Positions 20,585-31,817 of a stretch of DNA of 64,000 nt are shown here, piece after piece (positions within the stretch are counted from its first letter, which is position 1; the number at the start of each line of letters is the position of its first letter). Source of the DNA: Trichomonas vaginalis G3 (lineage: Eukaryota > Parabasalia > Trichomonadida > Trichomonadidae); NCBI RefSeq assembly GCF_026262505.1, contig NC_067208.1:16377962-16441961 (forward strand), given 5' to 3'. A model generated the notes under the pieces. The model was given only the letters and a program-made list of their open reading frames with translations, ran no database searches and was not told where the DNA came from. A program made the translations under genes and the position numbers.

Positions 20585-21831
20585 ACGTTTTTTGATAAAA
20601 GTGTCATTTATGATTGTTGCATTTAGGGATAGTAGCCAATTTCGGTACCAATCTTGAAAATGCCTCGCCATGCCCGCAACATGGAAGAGAAGTATTGGTC
20701 TGATATTGAACTATCAATCAATGCAAACTGAATCACCTTGTCATGTTGCTCCACAGATACAGCAGTCTGAGTCCCTCGCTTGGTCATGTTGCTCCACAGA
20801 TACAGCAGTCTGAGTCCCTCGCTTGGTCATGTTGCTCCACAGATACAGCAGTCTGAGTCCCTCGCTTGGTCATGTTGCTCCACAGATACAGCAGTCTGAG
20901 TCCCTCGCTTGGTCATATCACACCAGATAAATAAAAGTTCAGCTTCACAATACTTACCTGCTCTATTATGTGATTTTTTCCAACTATCATATGTTAGTTG
21001 TTGTATTGAAGTTGAGTATGAAAGAATAATGTTGCAAGATTTCTCACCAAATAAAAAATCATTAAAGAACTTTTTATTCTTTGAAAATGTATTTATGTTG
21101 AAAATAATGGAAGATGTTATTCTTGTTAGTTAGTTTACGAAGTTCTTTTGGAAGAAATTTGTTGAATATCTTTATTTTGAATGGGAATGAACTTAGGAAA
21201 TTCACCACGAGCTCTTGAATAGGCAGAATTGTAATGGATGATTAGCTATGATGGGATTATACGATGTTGGTTTGTTCTAGAATGATTAAAAAGTTTTCAG
21301 GTAATGTGCTGATGCATTACAAAAGATGGAAATTATTTAAATAATAACATAGTTTAATAATATTCAATTTAACTGATTAAATATTTGAAAAATTATCTAA
21401 TTAGGATTTTTTTAGTTTGAAAAATTAATTTTAGGCATAGTGTATAAAATAAAAAGCATCTACCGTGTCAGAAAATCGAAAAGTTTTCCAAAAAAATCAT
21501 AAATTTCAAATTTTGAAATAAAAATTGGTACTTTTTAATATGTAAAATAAGAAAATGTATTTTTTTGAAAAATTTAGATAGAGTAGTTCTCTTTGTATCT
21601 AAGAGGAGTGAATTTTTTTTCTTTAACAAGATCTGGAAACGAACAATTGAAATTTATTTTATCAATATCAGGAGGAAAAGTTAAGATTCAATATGGGATT
21701 GGTTGGGTGTAAGGTAGAGGAACTATTGTGTGATAGTTGATGCTTAGAGTTGAAATTGAAGGAAAATAAAACGATAAAAATAAAATGAATACTACCATGG
21801 ACCCGTCAGTAATAGGTAGTGAAGAGAATAA
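20585..21831. other. MULE-like element, left interior without genes
   Basis: About 1.25 kb. It holds the 43-bp tandem repeat (20741-20912) and otherwise AT-rich DNA. The one open stretch (20909-21133, 74 aa) has no recognisable features and I do not call it a gene. Confidence 0.5.
20741..20912. repeat. 43-bp tandem repeat, four exact units
   Basis: Units start at 20741, 20784, 20827 and 20870, each beginning TCATGTTGCTCCACAGATAC and ending CTCGCTTGG. No difference between units is visible. A fifth unit starts and breaks off at 20913 (TCATATCACACC). Confidence 0.95.
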
Positions 21832-22540
21832 ATCATCCTTACCTCATACAACAACTCATCCTTAGCTGAGACAACAAGTCATCTTTACCTCAGACAACAA
21901 CTCATCCTTACCTCAGTCATTGACTTATCCTTACCTCAGTCATTGACTCATCCTTAACTCAGACAAAAAGTCATCCTTACCTCAGTCATTGACTCATCCT
22001 TAACTCAGACAAAAATTCATCCTTACCTCAGTCATAGACTCATCCTTACCTCAGTCATTGACTCATCCTTACCTCAGTCATTGACTCATCCTTACCTCAG
22101 ACAAATAGTCATCCTTACCTCAGTCATAGACTCATCCTTACCTCAGTCATTGACTCATCCTTACCTCACACAAAAATTCATCCTTACCTCAGTCATTGAC
22201 TCATCCTTACCTCAGTCATAGACTCATCCTTACCTCAGTCATTGACTCATCCTTACCTCAGACAACAACTCATCCTTACCTCAGTCATTGACTCATCCTT
22301 ACCTCAGTCATTGACTCATCCTTACCTCAGTTATTGACTCATCCTTACCTCAGTTATTGACTCATCCTTACCTCAGTCATAGACTCATCCTTACCTCAGT
22401 CATTGACTCATCCTTACCTCAGACAACAACTCATCCTTACCTCAGTCATAGACTCATCCTTACCTCAGACAACAACTCATCCTTACCTCAGTCATAGACT
22501 CATCCTTACCTCAGATAACAACTCATCCTTACCTCAGTCT
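21832..22540 (+). repeat. 23-bp satellite, block 1 (about 31 units)
   Basis: Units of 23 bp with a constant half (CTCATCCTTACCTCA) and a variable half from a small set: GTCATTGA, GTCATAGA, GACAACAA, GACAAAAA, GTTATTGA. It is followed at 22533-22610 by about three shorter repeats containing CTCTTTGACATCCAACAC. Because 23 is not a multiple of 3, the short ORFs here are only repeat translations (LTSVIDSSLPQS-like). Confidence 0.95.
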
Positions 22541-22610
22541 CTCTCTTTGACATCCAACACTCAGTCTCTTTTTGACATCCAACACTCAGTCTCTCTTTGA
22601 CATCCAACAC

Positions 22611-22910
22611 GAATAAAATCTTTGATAACTCAATGAATACTTGTCCAGTGATTCTGAATCTACACCGGCCAGAGATTCATATTTCGTTGCCAAATCGCGA
22701 AAATATTCATTATTGACAAAGTTATATCTATAATAGTATTGAACTAAAATATGGTTTTGAAAATTTAATATAATAAAATCATTTTGAATTTAAATGTAAA
22801 GTTCTGGTAAGGAGTTAAATTAAGAAAGAATAATTGAGTAATTGAGAGATATTTGATAAGTTAGGGAGAAAATTTCACATACATTGAAGTAAATATATGT
22901 TATTGCAAGA
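22611..22910. other. Centre between the two satellite blocks
   Basis: 300 bp of unique AT-rich DNA at the axis of the opposed satellite blocks. No gene. Confidence 0.6.
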
Positions 22911-24738
22911 GTTAGGATGAGTCAATGACTGAGGTAAGGATGACTATTTGTCTGAGGTAAGGATGAGTCAATGACTGAGGTAAGGATGAGTCAATGACTG
23001 AGGTAAGGATGAATTTTTGTCTGAGGTAAGGATGAGTCTATGACTGAGGTAAGGATGAGTCAATGACTGAGGTAAGGATGAATTTTTGTCTGAGGTAAGG
23101 ATGAGTCAATGACTGAGGTAAGGATGAGTCAATAACTGAGGTAAGGATGAGTTGTTGTCTGAGGTAAGGATGAGTCAATAACTGAGGTAAGGATGACTTT
23201 TTGTCTGAGGTAAGGATGAGTCTATGACTGAGGTAAGGATGAGTCAATGACTGAGGTAAGGATGAATTTTTGTCTGAGGTAAGGATGAGTCAATGACTGA
23301 GGTAAGGATGACTTTTTGTCTGAGGTAAGGATGAATTTTTGTCTGAGGTAAGGATGAGTCAATGACTGAGATAAGGATAAGTCAATGACTGAGGTAAGGA
23401 TGAGTCTATGACTGAGGTAAGGATAAGTCAATGACTGAGGTAAGGATGAGTCTATGACTGAGGTAAGGATGAGTCAATAACTGATGTAATGATGAGTCAA
23501 TGACTGAGGTAAGGATAAGTCAATGACTGAGATAAGGATGAGTCAATGACTGATGTAATGATGAGTCAATAACTGAGGTAAGGATAAGCCAATGACTGAG
23601 GTAAGGATGAGTCAATGACTGAGGTAAGGATGAGTTGTTGTCTGAGGTAAGGATGAATTTTTGTCTGAGGTAAGGATGAGTCAATGACTGAGGTAAGGAT
23701 GAGTCTATGACTGAGGTAAGGATAAGTCAATGACTGAGGTAAGGATGAGTCAATGACTGAGGTAAGGATAAGTTGTTGTCTGAGGTAAGGATGAGTCTAT
23801 GACTGAGGTAAGGATGAGTCAATGACTGAGGTAAGGATAAGTTGTTGTCTGAGGTAAGGATGAGTTGTTGTCTGAGGTAAGGATGACTTTTTGTCTGAGG
23901 TAAGGATAAGTTGTTGTCTGAGGTAAGGATAAGTTGTTGTCTGAGGTAAGGATAAGTTGTTGTCTGAGGTAAGGATGACTTTTTGTCTGAGGTAAGGATG
24001 AGTCAATGACTGAGGTAAGGATAAGTTGTTGTCTGAGGTAAGGATGAGTCAATGACTGAGGTAAGGATGAGTCTATGACTGAGGTAAGGATGAGTCAATG
24101 ACTGAGGTAAGGATAAGTCAATGACTGAGGTAAGGATGAGTCAATGACTGAGGTAAGGATAAGTTGTTGTCTGAGGTAAGGATGAGTTGTTGTCTGAGGT
24201 AAGGATGAGTCTATGACTGAGGTAAGGATAAGTTGTTGTCTGAGGTAAGGATGACTTTTTGTCTGAGGTAAGGATAAGTCAATGACTGAGGTAAGGATAA
24301 GTTGTTGTCTGAGGTAAGGATGAGTCTATGACTGAGGTAAGGATGACTTTTTGTCTGAGGTAAGGATGAGTCTATGACTGAGGTAAGGATAAGTCAATGA
24401 CTGAGGTAAGGATGAGTCAATGACTGAGGTAAGGATGAGTTGTTGTCTGAGGTAAGGATGAGTCTATGACTGAGGTAAGGATGAGTCTATGACTGAGGTA
24501 AGGATAAGTCAATGACTGAGGTAAGGATGAGTCTATGACTGAGGTAAGGATAAGTCAATGACTGAGGTAAGGATGAGTCAATGACTGAGGTAAGGATGAG
24601 TTGTTGTCTGAGGTAAGGATGAGTCAATGACTGAGGTAAGGATAAGTTGTTGTCTGAGGTAAGGATGAGTCAATGACTGAGGTAAGGATGAGTCTATGAC
24701 TGAGGTAAGGATGAGTCAATGACTTAGGTAAGGATCAT
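22911..24738 (-). repeat. 23-bp satellite, block 2 (about 79 units), inverted to block 1
   Basis: Same satellite as block 1 but in the opposite direction (TGAGGTAAGGATGAG), 1.83 kb long. The same handful of variable halves recur in irregular order, with runs of identical neighbours, the pattern left by unequal exchange or slippage. Blocks 1 and 2 could fold into a long hairpin around the 300-bp centre. Confidence 0.95.
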
Positions 24739-25067
24739 TCCATTCCAAATATATCACAACACCTACACCTTACACAACCCACAAATCATCTCCAAATTTC
24801 TTTTCAGAACTTCTTTTAAATGAGCATTTTTCAATCAACAAACATCCCTTCTTTTGCCCGCACAAAAGGTTTCAGATGTTATCTTGTTCCAGAAACTCAT
24901 GAAACAAAGTTCTAAATGAAAATCCACGGAATGAGCTTGTTCAATAGCATTATCAATAAAAAGAAATCTATGGTATCGCCCGCACAATACCAAAAGATTC
25001 CATTTTGTAATGAATGATTACTATGATCCAAGGATGGTTCCGTAGACTTGAAAATTTTAAATTGGAG
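24739..25067. other. MULE-like element, right interior
   Basis: About 330 bp without a gene. It contains two short stretches with GCCCGCACAA. The first bases (24739-24780) weakly resemble the inverse of 21690-21720, left of block 1. Confidence 0.4.
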
Positions 25068-25472
25068 GTTTAATTCAAATTTGGCGGGCTTTTGGTCGTA
25101 GATTAATTTAACTAATATGAATTTGGATTGTGCTTTCCTTATTGATGTAATGATATTTTCACTAATAAAAAATGAAATATACACAAGAAAAAATTATTCA
25201 AAAATTATCATTGCATTTTATTTGAAGAAATTTTGAAAACACATCATACACATACTATAAATGAATATTATCATCTTAATTTTAATAAATTTCATTTACT
25301 TGGAAAGATGCAAGATCATCTTGTACTTACTCTTCGATTTATTCCATGTAACTTCGCAGGTAATAATGGCGCACTTACCTCTATTTTGGATTTTTATAGT
25401 TTCCCTCAAAACACATTCTATGAACTTACGCTCGTATCGCGTTAAAAAATGTCGTTAAAATTAAACCGCGCC
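25068..25472 (-). repeat. Right inverted end of the MULE-like element
   Basis: 405 bp, partner of 20179-20584. The match stops inwards at the sequence GTTTAATTC, beyond which the two sides are unrelated. Confidence 0.9.
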
Positions 25473-25531
25473 AAAATTATTCTGAACTTTAAGGTGTTTT
25501 TTTGAAGCAATACTTTGGGAAAATTGATCAG

Positions 25532-27892
25532 TTAATGTCGTCTTCTCATTAGACGAATTATCTTTCCATCGAAAATTGTCATAGTTTTGTTTATTTTCGA
25601 GATACTTCTTTCTAGATTGGAAGAATAATTTTCTTTTTTTACAGGAATTGTGCAGTATGTATCAAGTTGGTACGCGTAAGAAACATTAACTGATAAACCA
25701 CGTTTCATAATAAAAATAAACATTTCGCCTTCAACATTGAAGTCATTTTTTAAGTCAGATTTATCAACAATTTCAATTGATGGATGATATTTAAGTTCTT
25801 CAATAGAAAAATAATCATTTGATATTGTACATTTTTTGCCAAAAATGATTTTGCTGAAATTGAATTCTGTTAATGCATAATAACTAATGATTGAATTATC
25901 CCAGAATTTAATTGATTTTATGTTTGGAAATGTTTTACTATAATTATAAGCAATTGGAATAAAACCTGCAATTTCTTCTAATTTGTACTTACAATCAATA
26001 TCATATTCACCACAGTAATCGTCAAACCGAGAATTAATAATCCGATCTGTATTTTCGACAGATGGAGGAATTTTAAGTGATTTGATTGAAAAACATCCAC
26101 CAAATGCATTTTCTCCAATACTTTTAACAGAATTAGGAATTAAAATTGATTTTAGATTGATGCAATAACAAAATGCCATTTCGCCGATTGTTTCAATTGA
26201 GTCAGGAAGATTAATTCTTGTTAAATTGAGGCAAAAGCCAAAACAATTTTTCGGAATTGATTTGAGTCTTTGCTCAATTGTAATAGATGTGAACTTCGAT
26301 CTATAAAATGAATATGGCGAAAGTTTGAAAGATGTTGTGATTTCACCAGTTTCATTCGAATTTGCATATTGATATGGTAAGATTATATTTCCAACATTAT
26401 TATATTTAATTGTTACTGGGCAATATAAAAAGCTGTCTCCAGGATCATATATGACATCAGAACTTTCAAATATTACTTCTTTTAAGTTATAACATTTAAG
26501 AAATCCTCTTACAGAAATATATTTAAGAGAAGATGGAAAATGAACTTTTATTAGATTGTTTTTTTCTTCAAAATCATATTCTCCAATGCGATCGATACTT
26601 CCATCATGATTAATAATACTGCCATCATTTAATACAATTTTATTTGGAAGAATTTCCTTGATAGAATCTCCTGACCTATATGTATAAAGAACTGCTAAAG
26701 AACTTAATGGATTTTCAAAGATGATTCTAGTATTTGATGGAAATGCAGTTACACTTATATGTTGTACTTTATTCGGAATTGTTATTGAATTCAGAGATAT
26801 ACATTTCGAAAAAGCAAATTCATCGATTTCTTCAACATTTTCTCCTAAAATGACTGTTTTCAATTTTTTACAAGCCGAGACTGCATCATTTCCAATAATC
26901 TTAACAGAAGATGGAATAACAATGGTTTCAATCGCAATCCCACGAAAAGCTCCAACTTCAATTATTTCAACTGATTCACCTAGAGTGACTTTAGAGAGCT
27001 TTTCACAAAATTCAAATGCATAAATACCAATAGTTGTTAGACCATTACCAATAATAACTTCTTGTAAATTTTCCATTCTAGCAAAAGATTGATATCCGAT
27101 GTATTTAACTTTGTTAGGAATTTCAACTTTGGTAATTTCATTACAATATTGAAATGCAAAAGATTCAATTGTGGTAAGAGACTCTGAAAGAGTAATCGAT
27201 TTAATGTTATTATTATACCTGAAAGCACCAGATTCAATAGTTGTTATAAAATTTGGGAGATTTACTTTTTTTAAATTATTTTTTTCATCAGCGACATAAA
27301 TTTTTTCTTCTCCTTCAGTATGAATAAATGATATTTCTGCATTTGTTGTGAGAATCATTTTATCAGGTTGAATTTCTCGGACTGTATCATTTCTTAAATA
27401 TATATAAATGAGCGTATAAAAATAATTTCCATGATAATTAAAAATAGTTTCTTGGGGAAATGCAGATTCACCAATTAATTCAGTAGAATTTGGTATTGTT
27501 ACAACAGATAAATTTGTACAACCATAAAAACATCTTTCTCTGATTGATTTCAGACCTTCTTTAAATGAAATCGATTCCAGATTACTGCAATTTAAAAAAG
27601 CACACTTCCCAATGATATTGATATTACTCTGAATCTCAACACTTTTCAATTTTGAGCATTTATAAAAACAGTAGCTTGGAATCTTTGAATTTTTGATATT
27701 AATTTGAACATTTATGAGCGAGATATTGAATTGAAACACAGAGTAAATGCAATTTCCTGTAATAGAGTATGTTCCAGGCTGAGTAGAAAAAACATTCATA
27801 GAGTGGCAAAATTTGTCATAATACGTAAACTTCTCAAAAATAAGTATTGATATATGAGCATTATGATCAATAAAACAGCTTTCTAATAACAT
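25532..27892 (-). CDS. BspA-like leucine-rich-repeat protein, intact
   Basis: 786 aa. From about residue 70 to 660 it is built of LRR_5 (TpLRR) repeats of about 23 aa, for example TIPNSTELIGESAF, KVEIPNKVKYIGYQSF and IVIPSSVKIIGNDAV, giving a curved solenoid for protein binding. Two spacer regions (SGDSIKEILPNKIVLNDGS and similar) break the solenoid, as in other members. No membrane segment or clear signal peptide is seen, and the C-terminus ends in basic LMRRRH. Known: BspA-like proteins are the largest candidate surface-protein family of T. vaginalis, though many lack membrane anchors. The first ATG is 27892; an ATG at 27799 (MNVFSTQPGTYSI) aligns with the start of copy 1 and is an equally good candidate. 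Its end lies 50 bp from the MULE target duplication. Confidence 0.85.
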   Translation of the reverse strand: MLLESCFIDHNAHISILIFEKFTYYDKFCHSMNVFSTQPGTYSITGNCIYSVFQFNISLINVQINIKNSKIPSYCFYKCSKLKSVEIQSNINIIGKCAFLNCSNLESISFKEGLKSIRERCFYGCTNLSVVTIPNSTELIGESAFPQETIFNYHGNYFYTLIYIYLRNDTVREIQPDKMILTTNAEISFIHTEGEEKIYVADEKNNLKKVNLPNFITTIESGAFRYNNNIKSITLSESLTTIESFAFQYCNEITKVEIPNKVKYIGYQSFARMENLQEVIIGNGLTTIGIYAFEFCEKLSKVTLGESVEIIEVGAFRGIAIETIVIPSSVKIIGNDAVSACKKLKTVILGENVEEIDEFAFSKCISLNSITIPNKVQHISVTAFPSNTRIIFENPLSSLAVLYTYRSGDSIKEILPNKIVLNDGSIINHDGSIDRIGEYDFEEKNNLIKVHFPSSLKYISVRGFLKCYNLKEVIFESSDVIYDPGDSFLYCPVTIKYNNVGNIILPYQYANSNETGEITTSFKLSPYSFYRSKFTSITIEQRLKSIPKNCFGFCLNLTRINLPDSIETIGEMAFCYCINLKSILIPNSVKSIGENAFGGCFSIKSLKIPPSVENTDRIINSRFDDYCGEYDIDCKYKLEEIAGFIPIAYNYSKTFPNIKSIKFWDNSIISYYALTEFNFSKIIFGKKCTISNDYFSIEELKYHPSIEIVDKSDLKNDFNVEGEMFIFIMKRGLSVNVSYAYQLDTYCTIPVKKENYSSNLERSISKINKTMTIFDGKIIRLMRRRH

Positions 27893-28267
27893 TTCTGATC
27901 AGAACAATTATATCTGTAACAAATCCGTTTGTATCGTCGATTGTATGCCACTTTTTTTTGTTTTTTAGGGATGAGAGATTTCACATCCGAAAAATCATAT
28001 AACTGATAGTTAATGAAGTGATAGGTATTTCAAAAGCTTTGATTTTCCTTGATGATAAAGAAAAAAGATAAATCTTCAGAGTTTCCTTACCTTTCAATTC
28101 AGAAAAAAGCTAAATTCCTAATTACATTCACGAGTTTATCCTATTCTTGGCAAAAATAGAAATACTCAAACGAGTCAAATTCAAAGTGTAAAAAATCAAA
28201 AAAATAATCACATGTAATGCTTTCAATTTTTTCTCCGATTATATAAACTTCTGAAAAATTTAGAAAG
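27893..28267. other. Divergent promoter region, BspA / TKL kinase
   Basis: 375 bp, AT-rich. Positions 28077-28197 are the counterpart of 16998-17115 next to BspA copy 1, so part of this spacer belongs to the duplicated BspA block. No clear initiator is visible near the kinase ATG. Confidence 0.5.
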
Positions 28268-31072
28268 ATGTCAGAGGATATCCTTCATCTCGTCAGCCCA
28301 GAGCTGGCTACGTTCCTTGTAAACGTAGATGACTTCGAGAAAGTTGGTGTTGCAGGTGAAGGAGCTTTCGGCAAAGTTTATATTTGTAATCATACTCCGA
28401 CAGGCAAACGGTGTGCTTTAAAGCAATTAATTGCAACAAAATTAGAAGACAGAGATTTACTTGAGTTCATTCGCGAAGTTGAAATTCTCGCAAGATGCGA
28501 CAGCATGTTTTTACTTCCATTTTACGGATGGACTTCTTCTCCGCCATATTCAATCGCAATGGAATACATTAGCAACGGATCTGTCTTCCAAGCACTCAGA
28601 CATCGCCCTCAATCACCAACACTTACTCCAACTAATAAAACAATTATTATGATCGGATGCGCTCACGCTCTCGCCGCTTTACATAGAATAGGCATTATCA
28701 ATAGAGATTTAAAGTCAATGAACGTACTTTTAGATGATAGATTATATCCAATTATCTGCGATTTCGGAATTTCAAGATTTGCCAGTTCAGAACAACAGCT
28801 TATGACACAACAAATCGGTACACCTCATTGGATGGCGCCAGAATTATTCCTTTCGAACACTTATTCTAATAAAGTCGATGTTTACGCATATGCCGTTTTA
28901 TTATGGGAGCTTCTTACAGAATCTACTCCATTTAAAGGTTACAATGGACAGCAGATTATGATTGCTGTCTGCCAAAGAAACGAAAGGCCAATGTTACCCA
29001 TCAAAACTCCGACAAAACTTAGATCTTTGATTCAACGTTGCTGGGACTTCGATCCTAACAAGAGACCTTCATTTAATCAAATATGCAAGGTTCTTGATGC
29101 AAAGAAAGTTGTTTTCGAAGGCACAGATCTTGATGCCGTCGATATCTTCCTTAAAGACCTCCAAGCAGATGAATCGTGGCGCGAGGCAAACAAAGGAAAT
29201 CGCCAGCCGCCACTCAAAATGTTTGCATCTGCAAGAAATCAGCAACAATATCAAGATTCATATAATATACCGCAAACAGTCTACAATCCTCAAGAAATAC
29301 CACGCGACCCTGATGTACCGATTATTCCTTTACTTCCTTTCAACGAAGCTTCAGCTTCTACCGATGCAATTCCAGTTCCAGAGAATTTACCAGTTTACGA
29401 GAAGCCAGCCGAACCCCCACAATCATCTCAACCACCTTACAAACCTCCGGAGACAATAAACTTCGCATTACCTCAATCTCCATCTGTATCTCCACCTCCT
29501 CTCTCTCCTCCTCCCATCAACGACAGTTCTCCATTACCACAGCCAGGTTCTCTCATTGCTTCCGGCTCCTTGGCCGTATTTAACATACAGGGAACTCTTC
29601 CATCGGCATCTCCACTTTCTGGCCCTCAAAATTCCAATCCTGAGAACGACAAACAGCTCTTCAGTATTTTATATAACCCATCACATACCCAGTATTTGGA
29701 TGCCGTCAAGAGATGGCGCGAACAATGCATTCAAGGTGACATAACCCGCTTTTTCAACCCATTGGTCAACGGTTTATCAGTCAGTGCTTCAAAAGAAATC
29801 GTTGCCAGGGTTTTACAAGAAATTCGTTATGTCGCGATGCGAAATGCCGCTTGTTTACATGCATTTCTTGAATCTTCCATTCCTCCAAACCTTCCTTTCA
29901 AGAGAACAGAGGAAGTAATTGTTCAAAACACATGTGCCTTGTTATATGTCATTGTCAAGAACGCTCCAGAGTTCTTTAACAAGGATTACATCAAACTTCT
30001 TACACCTCTTATCTCTGTTGCACCAAGGAAAGTACTCCGCATTGTCCAAGAACTCTGTCATCTCTTCGATCGTCTTGAAGATCCATGGCCAGGTGCTAAT
30101 TTCCTCATTTTAGCATCAGCAGCATTCATGCAGTCCACAGCCATTCCTGAGTATCTTTCATTAATTGTCCAGACATTGGCATCAAACCAAACATTCAGAG
30201 AAGCGAGGATGTCATCGGTTTGTCCTATATTTATTTACTCTTTGAACTCAGACAATTCAGAAGTTGTTAAAACAGGATACAACACAATCTGTGAGTTCTT
30301 CAACAAGGATTTGATTGTTCCTCGTGATATATTAGAACAGCATCTTATTGGTGGATACGAATCCGAAGTTTTGTCATATTTATTATTAGACAGAATTTCA
30401 CCAACAAGTTCATCAATGGTTTCTCGTCTTCTTCAGATTGCTCCTGACAACAAATCTGCTTTCTCAGTTCTTGTTGCAGATGCCGCTAAACCAGAGAATG
30501 TCGATGCATTCAAGCCACAGTTCCAAGTACTTTTGTTTGGTGAATTACGCATTGACCAAAAACTTCATTTAGTTATGATTTTGTTGCTTCATCCTTCAAT
30601 GCGTCGACATCTTGCAAATCTTAAGGATTTCATCGATTTCATTGTTGGAATGATAGAGACAGGTCGTGTCGACTTATTCGATCCATCATCATGCATCATC
30701 ATCAAGCTTTTGGAGTACAACTCATTCATCAATCATTGCAAGACAATGCAACTGATGCAGAAATACATAGAAGTTGCTGTTTTGCAGAAGAAGAAGAACG
30801 CTATTAGACTGGCAATCCACACAATCGACACAGCAATCAGAAGAGGATTAGTAGAAGAATGCCAAGGATCAATTAACTGGATTGTTTCCAATGTATCAGT
30901 TAATGGACCAAACAGTGATGTTGCATTGTCTGCTTTGTGCGGATTGACAACTTCTATTAACACTCTGAACGAAATGAAGAAGACAGAACTTGTAATGAAA
31001 GTGCCACAGTTCTTCCAACATCAAAAATTGAAACCTTATGCAGATGTCATCCATTCTGCTATCACTAGATAA
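28268..31072 (+). CDS. TKL-type protein kinase with helical C-terminal half
   Basis: 934 aa. The kinase domain covers about residues 23-275: glycine loop GEGAFGKVY (31-38 region), catalytic Lys52 in CALKQL, Glu70/72 in the C helix, catalytic loop INRDLKSMNVLL with Asp147, DFG at 165-167, GTPHWMAPE with the APE ending near 192, and DVYAYAVLLWELLT. The sequence fits the tyrosine-kinase-like group, which is expanded in trichomonads. The HRD histidine is Asn (NRD), a substitution tolerated in some active kinases. Residues about 300-460 are Pro/Ser-rich linker and 470-934 look like ARM/HEAT-type helices. It should be a cytosolic Ser/Thr kinase; substrates are unknown. The ATG at 28268 precedes the domain by a normal distance. 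Confidence 0.85.
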   Translation: MSEDILHLVSPELATFLVNVDDFEKVGVAGEGAFGKVYICNHTPTGKRCALKQLIATKLEDRDLLEFIREVEILARCDSMFLLPFYGWTSSPPYSIAMEYISNGSVFQALRHRPQSPTLTPTNKTIIMIGCAHALAALHRIGIINRDLKSMNVLLDDRLYPIICDFGISRFASSEQQLMTQQIGTPHWMAPELFLSNTYSNKVDVYAYAVLLWELLTESTPFKGYNGQQIMIAVCQRNERPMLPIKTPTKLRSLIQRCWDFDPNKRPSFNQICKVLDAKKVVFEGTDLDAVDIFLKDLQADESWREANKGNRQPPLKMFASARNQQQYQDSYNIPQTVYNPQEIPRDPDVPIIPLLPFNEASASTDAIPVPENLPVYEKPAEPPQSSQPPYKPPETINFALPQSPSVSPPPLSPPPINDSSPLPQPGSLIASGSLAVFNIQGTLPSASPLSGPQNSNPENDKQLFSILYNPSHTQYLDAVKRWREQCIQGDITRFFNPLVNGLSVSASKEIVARVLQEIRYVAMRNAACLHAFLESSIPPNLPFKRTEEVIVQNTCALLYVIVKNAPEFFNKDYIKLLTPLISVAPRKVLRIVQELCHLFDRLEDPWPGANFLILASAAFMQSTAIPEYLSLIVQTLASNQTFREARMSSVCPIFIYSLNSDNSEVVKTGYNTICEFFNKDLIVPRDILEQHLIGGYESEVLSYLLLDRISPTSSSMVSRLLQIAPDNKSAFSVLVADAAKPENVDAFKPQFQVLLFGELRIDQKLHLVMILLLHPSMRRHLANLKDFIDFIVGMIETGRVDLFDPSSCIIIKLLEYNSFINHCKTMQLMQKYIEVAVLQKKKNAIRLAIHTIDTAIRRGLVEECQGSINWIVSNVSVNGPNSDVALSALCGLTTSINTLNEMKKTELVMKVPQFFQHQKLKPYADVIHSAITR

Positions 31073-31148
31073 CTAAAGCTTCGGTTTTTATGTTGTTTTT
31101 ATTAATCAACAAAAAGTTTTATATTCAGAAAATAAAAAATAATATTTG

Positions 31149-31215
31149 TGTCGATGCCGATTTTCACTTCAAAATGTTCTATTTCGATGTCGAATTAACC
31201 GAGAGATGAAATTAT
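31149..31215 (-). pseudogene. Scrap of the M60/TCAF-like gene
   Basis: About 65 bp aligning at roughly 80% to 309-375 (shared TTCAAAATGT, GTCGAATTAA, CGAGAGATGAAATT), on the same strand as the parent gene. Far too short to be coding. Confidence 0.6.
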
Positions 31216-31817
31216 ATAAAAAAGTATTAAAGAACCCAATCTAATGCTAATGATGTCTTCGAATGAACTCAATTTAATTGGTTGATGAATTTGTCTATCA
31301 TTTATTAATTCTACAAAAAAAATCATATGAATTAGAGTGTCCAGAAAAAAATGGTTGGCGGCAAGAAAAAGCAGTTGGTAAGCACAAAAGAGCCAGAATT
31401 AGGGCAAAAAAAGTTATGTATTCATATAGTTATGGTATTCATATTATATATTTAATTTTAGATTCCATAAAAATGATACTCAGCTGGAAATACGAAAATT
31501 TTTTGTCAGATTTTTTACAACAAAAAAATCGATTTTGAAACGTAAGCGAAAAGCTTTCAAATAATCTCTTGATATATTCTACATATATATTATATATACA
31601 TCATATTTATATTATTAATTTCCCATAAAACTGCGTGCCAACTGTTTTTTCCAGTGCCAAGGGGTTTTTCCTATAAATTGGATTTGGATTTTCTATCAAG
31701 ATATCGGACAATTCGTTTAACTTTTTCATAGTCATATATTTGTCTAAGCTTGTCGGACCGGTGATTTTTCGCCAGAACCGGAGATTCTTTCAAAAAATTT
31801 CGGGTCTCGGGCGATAA

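Larger units (their letters stand above)
20179..25472. mobile_element. MULE-like non-autonomous element with satellite core
   Basis: 5294 bp flanked by a 10-bp direct repeat AAAATTATTC (20169-20178 and 25473-25482), the target-duplication size of Mutator-like elements. Inverted ends of about 405 bp start GGCG. After a diverged outer 20 bp they are essentially identical inwards. No transposase frame is present. The inside holds a 43-bp tandem repeat and two opposed blocks of a 23-bp satellite. Known: MULEs with long inverted ends and 9-11-bp target duplications occur in Trichomonas. Movement must have depended on an enzyme supplied elsewhere. Near-identical ends indicate youth. Confidence 0.85.

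Noticed and set aside
22403-24052. Several 65-77-aa ORFs with LTSVIDSSLPQS-like repeats
   Set aside because: They are translations of the 23-bp satellite; the unit is not a multiple of 3 and frames close at random.
31278-31538. Possible small gene (MVGGKKKQLVST region)
   Set aside because: No conserved domain, several competing short frames, and the spacer is full of gene scraps.
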